Below, piece by piece: positions 6,229 through 8,321 of a stretch of 8,321 nt of DNA. Origin of the DNA: an uncultured Bacilli bacterium (GTDB lineage Bacteria > Bacillota_I > Bacilli_A > RF39 > UBA660). The position numbers were made by a program, and so were the translations under genes. Each line of letters starts with the position of its first letter. The first letter of the stretch is position 1. Location of the stretch: NCBI GenBank assembly GCA_934096535.1, contig CAKOMC010000054.1:1-8321 (forward strand), written 5' to 3'. Below the pieces are notes generated by a model. The model saw only the letters and a list, made by a program, of their open reading frames with translations, was not told the DNA's origin and ran no database searches.

Positions 6229-8200
6229 AATTAGTTTCTACTACAAACGGATCGTTTGCAGTACCAATACCAGAAGTTATCGGAGTATCAGATTTCAGAT
6301 TGATAACTGGGCGGGCACCAAGACCGCTAGCCACATGCCAGAGGCCAGTCAGATAGCCAGCGCTAGACTGAAACCAATCACGAGCATCGCCGAGCGTCGC
6401 ATTAAAGCGAGAAGGGGACAAAGTCCAGTAATGCTGAGTAGAATAAGCCCATGATAATTTATTAATGTGTCTTTGATCCATACCAGCAAATACTAATTCA
6501 TCATATGTAATTAAACCGACTGGATATGTTAAAGCTTTATTACCTATACTTGAATCGGTTGTTGTGTATAAATCTCTCTCTTTGTTTGGACATGTAAATT
6601 GAGCTGTATTTTTTTCATATCTTCCATATGCCCCAAAATAACTATAAATAGAAGTACTAATACCATCTCCACCTGTCAAAGTTCTATCGCCACAGAAACC
6701 AGCAGAGTTCGATACATAACTACTAAATCCTTTATCAACAATATTAGTTTTATACCAATTATCTACAGTTGTTTTAATTGTTGACGATGTTGTGTTTGTA
6801 TGGACTTCATCAAATGTTGTGCCATCTGGATTGCCATACATATATCCGACATAAGCAGGATCATTGTGTTTACTATTAAATTGATATGTTCTATTATTAA
6901 TTGACTGATTAACTCCAGAAGCATTCTTTACGGCTCCATCATATATTAATCTAATCGTACCATCGCCATTTATTCTTACTATTTGCCAATAAATATTAGC
7001 AAAGTAAACTATATTATTTTTAACATTACCACGATAATAGTAAGTTGTACCATAATCATCTGCAGCTTGATATAATCCTTTATCAGATTTATCTGTTTCT
7101 AACTCTGTTTCCGTTAAAGTAATGCAAGATAAATTATAAACGTTTGTAGCATAAGTAATTCCATTTGTAGTTTGCGTACTTGTGGTTTTTGTCGCTCCAG
7201 TAACTTGAAATACTGTTATATCACCACTATTTCTTGCCACATATAATTTGAAATTAGTCTGATTATATGCCATATATTCTGTCGAATAATAATATTTAGT
7301 ATCGCCACTATAATCTAGGGTTGTTGGATCTTTTAAAGAACAATTTCCTAATGAATATCTAGCCGTCTCGTTACTTAATGATTTGGTTGTACATATATAC
7401 ATATATTGTTCATTAGCATTTAAATCACTTAATTGAGTTACCGAACTTATAGCCTCTGCTGTTGGCTTTATTACTTGTTTTGTAACTTGACTTCCAGTTT
7501 TTTCAACCCATTTAATTATTGGAGCAGTATTAGTTAAATCTACTGCTTGTTTACTAGCAATCTTAGTTTTAGCAATAGCAGGTGTTGTTTGATATTCATT
7601 GGCAAGGATTGCATCACCCAATTTATTATAACCAGCTGATACAGGACTATAACTACTAGGTTCTGAGACTGTAACTATTTTTGACTTAAATACTTTATTC
7701 ATTGCATCATCATTTATGGTTACATCTTCGTCCATCCAGAAAGATACCGTGTAATCTATCGAATCTCCGGCTCCCAAATAACCTTCGGCAATCGTTCTAG
7801 CCTCAGTCGATCCCGTCATTGTTGTTGCAGCTGTTTTATATTTATCTAAGGTTGTAATGGCATCACTGTTAATCTTAGTAGCTATAAACTTGCTATTTAG
7901 AGTAGTTCCTTCTAACATTTCTAAATTAACATAATAATGGGCAAAAATTGAACAACTATTCTTTAAAGTAAAACTATATGGTTTTAATTTTAACCCTTCG
8001 GCATCAGTTATTGGATAAGCATTAGTTAAATTAATTTCATCTTTTTCTTCAGCTAGTTCAATATTAAAACAACCAGATGTTCCTTTATTAGCATTATCAC
8101 TTATAAATGTAAAACGCCAGTAAGCATAAGATAAACCTATACTAACTAAAGTTATAATTAAACAAATAATTATTAGACTAAACTTACTTTTCTTTTTCAT
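6227..8200 (-). CDS. TasA/camelysin-like secreted protein with putatively DGR-diversified C-terminal domain
   Basis: A 657-aa exported protein. MKKKSKFSL and a hydrophobic core to SYAYW (about 24-28) form a SipW-type signal or membrane anchor. Residues about 38-180 resemble the TasA/camelysin family (CFNIELA, then INLTNAYPITDAEG, and SFTLKNSC). A long middle region (about 181-380) is unrecognised. From about 385 (YYYRGNVKNNIVYFANIYWQ, then VRINGDGTIRLIYDG) to the end it matches a C-type-lectin/sulfatase-modifying-like domain that I associate with gut Bacillota proteins ending in RPVINLKSD. Residues 592-633 are encoded by unusually A-poor, GC-rich DNA. No C-terminal wall-anchor motif is seen, so the N-terminal helix or fibre assembly must hold it. 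Start: ATG 8200 has AAGGA 8 nt upstream and a promoter near 8240; an in-frame ATG at 8278 lies upstream of that promoter and was not used. A role in binding variable surface or phage ligands is inference. Confidence 0.8.
   Translation of the reverse strand: MKKKSKFSLIIICLIITLVSIGLSYAYWRFTFISDNANKGTSGCFNIELAEEKDEINLTNAYPITDAEGLKLKPYSFTLKNSCSIFAHYYVNLEMLEGTTLNSKFIATKINSDAITTLDKYKTAATTMTGSTEARTIAEGYLGAGDSIDYTVSFWMDEDVTINDDAMNKVFKSKIVTVSEPSSYSPVSAGYNKLGDAILANEYQTTPAIAKTKIASKQAVDLTNTAPIIKWVEKTGSQVTKQVIKPTAEAISSVTQLSDLNANEQYMYICTTKSLSNETARYSLGNCSLKDPTTLDYSGDTKYYYSTEYMAYNQTNFKLYVARNSGDITVFQVTGATKTTSTQTTNGITYATNVYNLSCITLTETELETDKSDKGLYQAADDYGTTYYYRGNVKNNIVYFANIYWQIVRINGDGTIRLIYDGAVKNASGVNQSINNRTYQFNSKHNDPAYVGYMYGNPDGTTFDEVHTNTTSSTIKTTVDNWYKTNIVDKGFSSYVSNSAGFCGDRTLTGGDGISTSIYSYFGAYGRYEKNTAQFTCPNKERDLYTTTDSSIGNKALTYPVGLITYDELVFAGMDQRHINKLSWAYSTQHYWTLSPSRFNATLGDARDWFQSSAGYLTGLWHVASGLGARPVINLKSDTPITSGIGTANDPFVVETN
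6302..6427 (-). other. Candidate DGR variable region (VR)
   Basis: Encodes residues 592-633 (WTLSPSRFN onward to PVI). On the coding strand I count 14 A in 126 nt and 72 G+C (57%), against the AT-rich remainder of the gene. In codons 598-630, 26 of 33 end in C or T, seven in G and none in A. That is what adenine-specific mutagenesis of Asn-type AAC/AAT codons leaves behind. The flanking YWTLSP and GARPVINLKSD blocks are the conserved framework, and the 3' side would hold the initiation-of-homing site. The template repeat and reverse transcriptase are not in the window. Confidence 0.6.
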
Positions 8201-8234
8201 GACAAACATCCTTACTACTTTTATTATTACCAAA

Positions 8235-8264
8235 ATTTTAAAAATAATTACTAAATTAGTGTAA
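8235..8264 (-). promoter_or_regulatory. Likely promoter of the variable surface protein gene
   Basis: On the minus strand TTACAC (8259-8264), an 18-nt spacer and TAAAAT (8235-8240) form a plausible sigma-A promoter. It predicts a start near 8227 and a 27-nt leader to ATG 8200. The -35 is weak. Confidence 0.4.
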
Positions 8265-8294
8265 CTCATAATAACCACTAATCCGTATTTTCGC

Positions 8295-8321
8295 TTTCGT
8301 AGAGTATGTAACTCTATGAAA
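8295..8321. repeat. 11-bp hairpin at the right window edge
   Basis: TTTCGTAGAGT and ACTCTATGAAA pair over 11 bp (one G-T) around ATGTA and may extend past the window. On the minus strand no T-tract follows, so it is not an obvious terminator for a gene to the right. Confidence 0.5.

Noticed and set aside
6599..6784. 61-codon plus-strand open frame inside the variable surface gene
   Set aside because: Antisense shadow with no ribosome binding site.
8201..8278. Earlier in-frame ATG at 8278 adding 26 residues to the surface protein
   Set aside because: It lies upstream of the predicted promoter, lacks a ribosome binding site and would bury the signal peptide; ATG 8200 has AAGGA at good spacing.
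1..8321. DGR reverse transcriptase, template repeat, CRISPR array, tRNA or rRNA in the window
   Set aside because: None was found on either strand; the only A-poor segment has no second copy here.
1..8321. Mycoplasma-type code with TGA as Trp
   Set aside because: Trp is encoded by TGG throughout, including in the variable region, and all genes read full length in the standard code.

Overview
The window is AT-rich (roughly 30% G+C by eye, AT-loaded third codon positions). It has Gram-positive surface machinery: a class B-type sortase, an NPxTG-anchored protein and a SipW/TasA-type signal peptide. Ribosome binding sites are AAGGA/GGAGG and all intact genes read in the standard code (TGG for Trp; stops are TAA or TAG). 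This suits an uncultured low-G+C Bacillota, such as a gut Bacilli/RF39-like lineage. The lineage is an inference; no rRNA or other marker gene is present.

Layout, left to right. (1) 1-182, minus: N-terminal 60 codons of an unrecognised gene cut by the window edge, with its own extended -10 promoter. (2) 238-269: terminator for the sortase gene. (3) 304-2007, minus: 567-aa sortase with a large cytoplasmic N-terminal extension, one membrane helix, an Asn/Asp/Pro-rich stalk and a class B-like catalytic domain. (4) 2160-2846, plus: divergently transcribed secreted protein ending in NPETG, a membrane helix and a Lys tail, so a likely substrate of that sortase. It is followed by a terminator with a UACG loop. 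(5) 2877-3096: regulatory region with a 20-bp-period direct repeat, a 14-bp dyad and an extended -10. (6) 3097-5361, plus: a MacB-type ABC transporter with ATPase and FtsX-like permease in one chain. (7) 5363-5976, plus: a YihX-like HAD phosphatase gene broken by a frameshift, 1 nt downstream of the transporter. (8) 5977-6226: non-coding stretch with three stacked inverted repeats, one of them a bidirectional terminator. (9) 6227-8200, minus: a 657-aa secreted or membrane-tethered protein with a TasA/camelysin-like N-terminus and a C-type-lectin-like C-terminal domain. (10) 8201-8321: its promoter region and an 11-bp hairpin at the window edge.

The most interesting signal is in the last gene. 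A 126-nt stretch near its 3' end (6302-6427) has only 14 adenines on the coding strand (11%) and 57% G+C, in a gene that is otherwise AT-rich. Across residues 598-630, 26 of 33 codons end in a pyrimidine and none in A. It lies between conserved YWTLSP and ARPVINLKSD blocks. This is the footprint expected of a diversity-generating retroelement (DGR) variable region, where adenines of a template repeat are randomised. No reverse transcriptase or template repeat is in the window, so the system is inferred from the target alone.

The window is mostly about the cell surface: a sortase with its anchored partner, an exporter with a large extracellular loop, and a putatively hypervariable ligand-binding protein.
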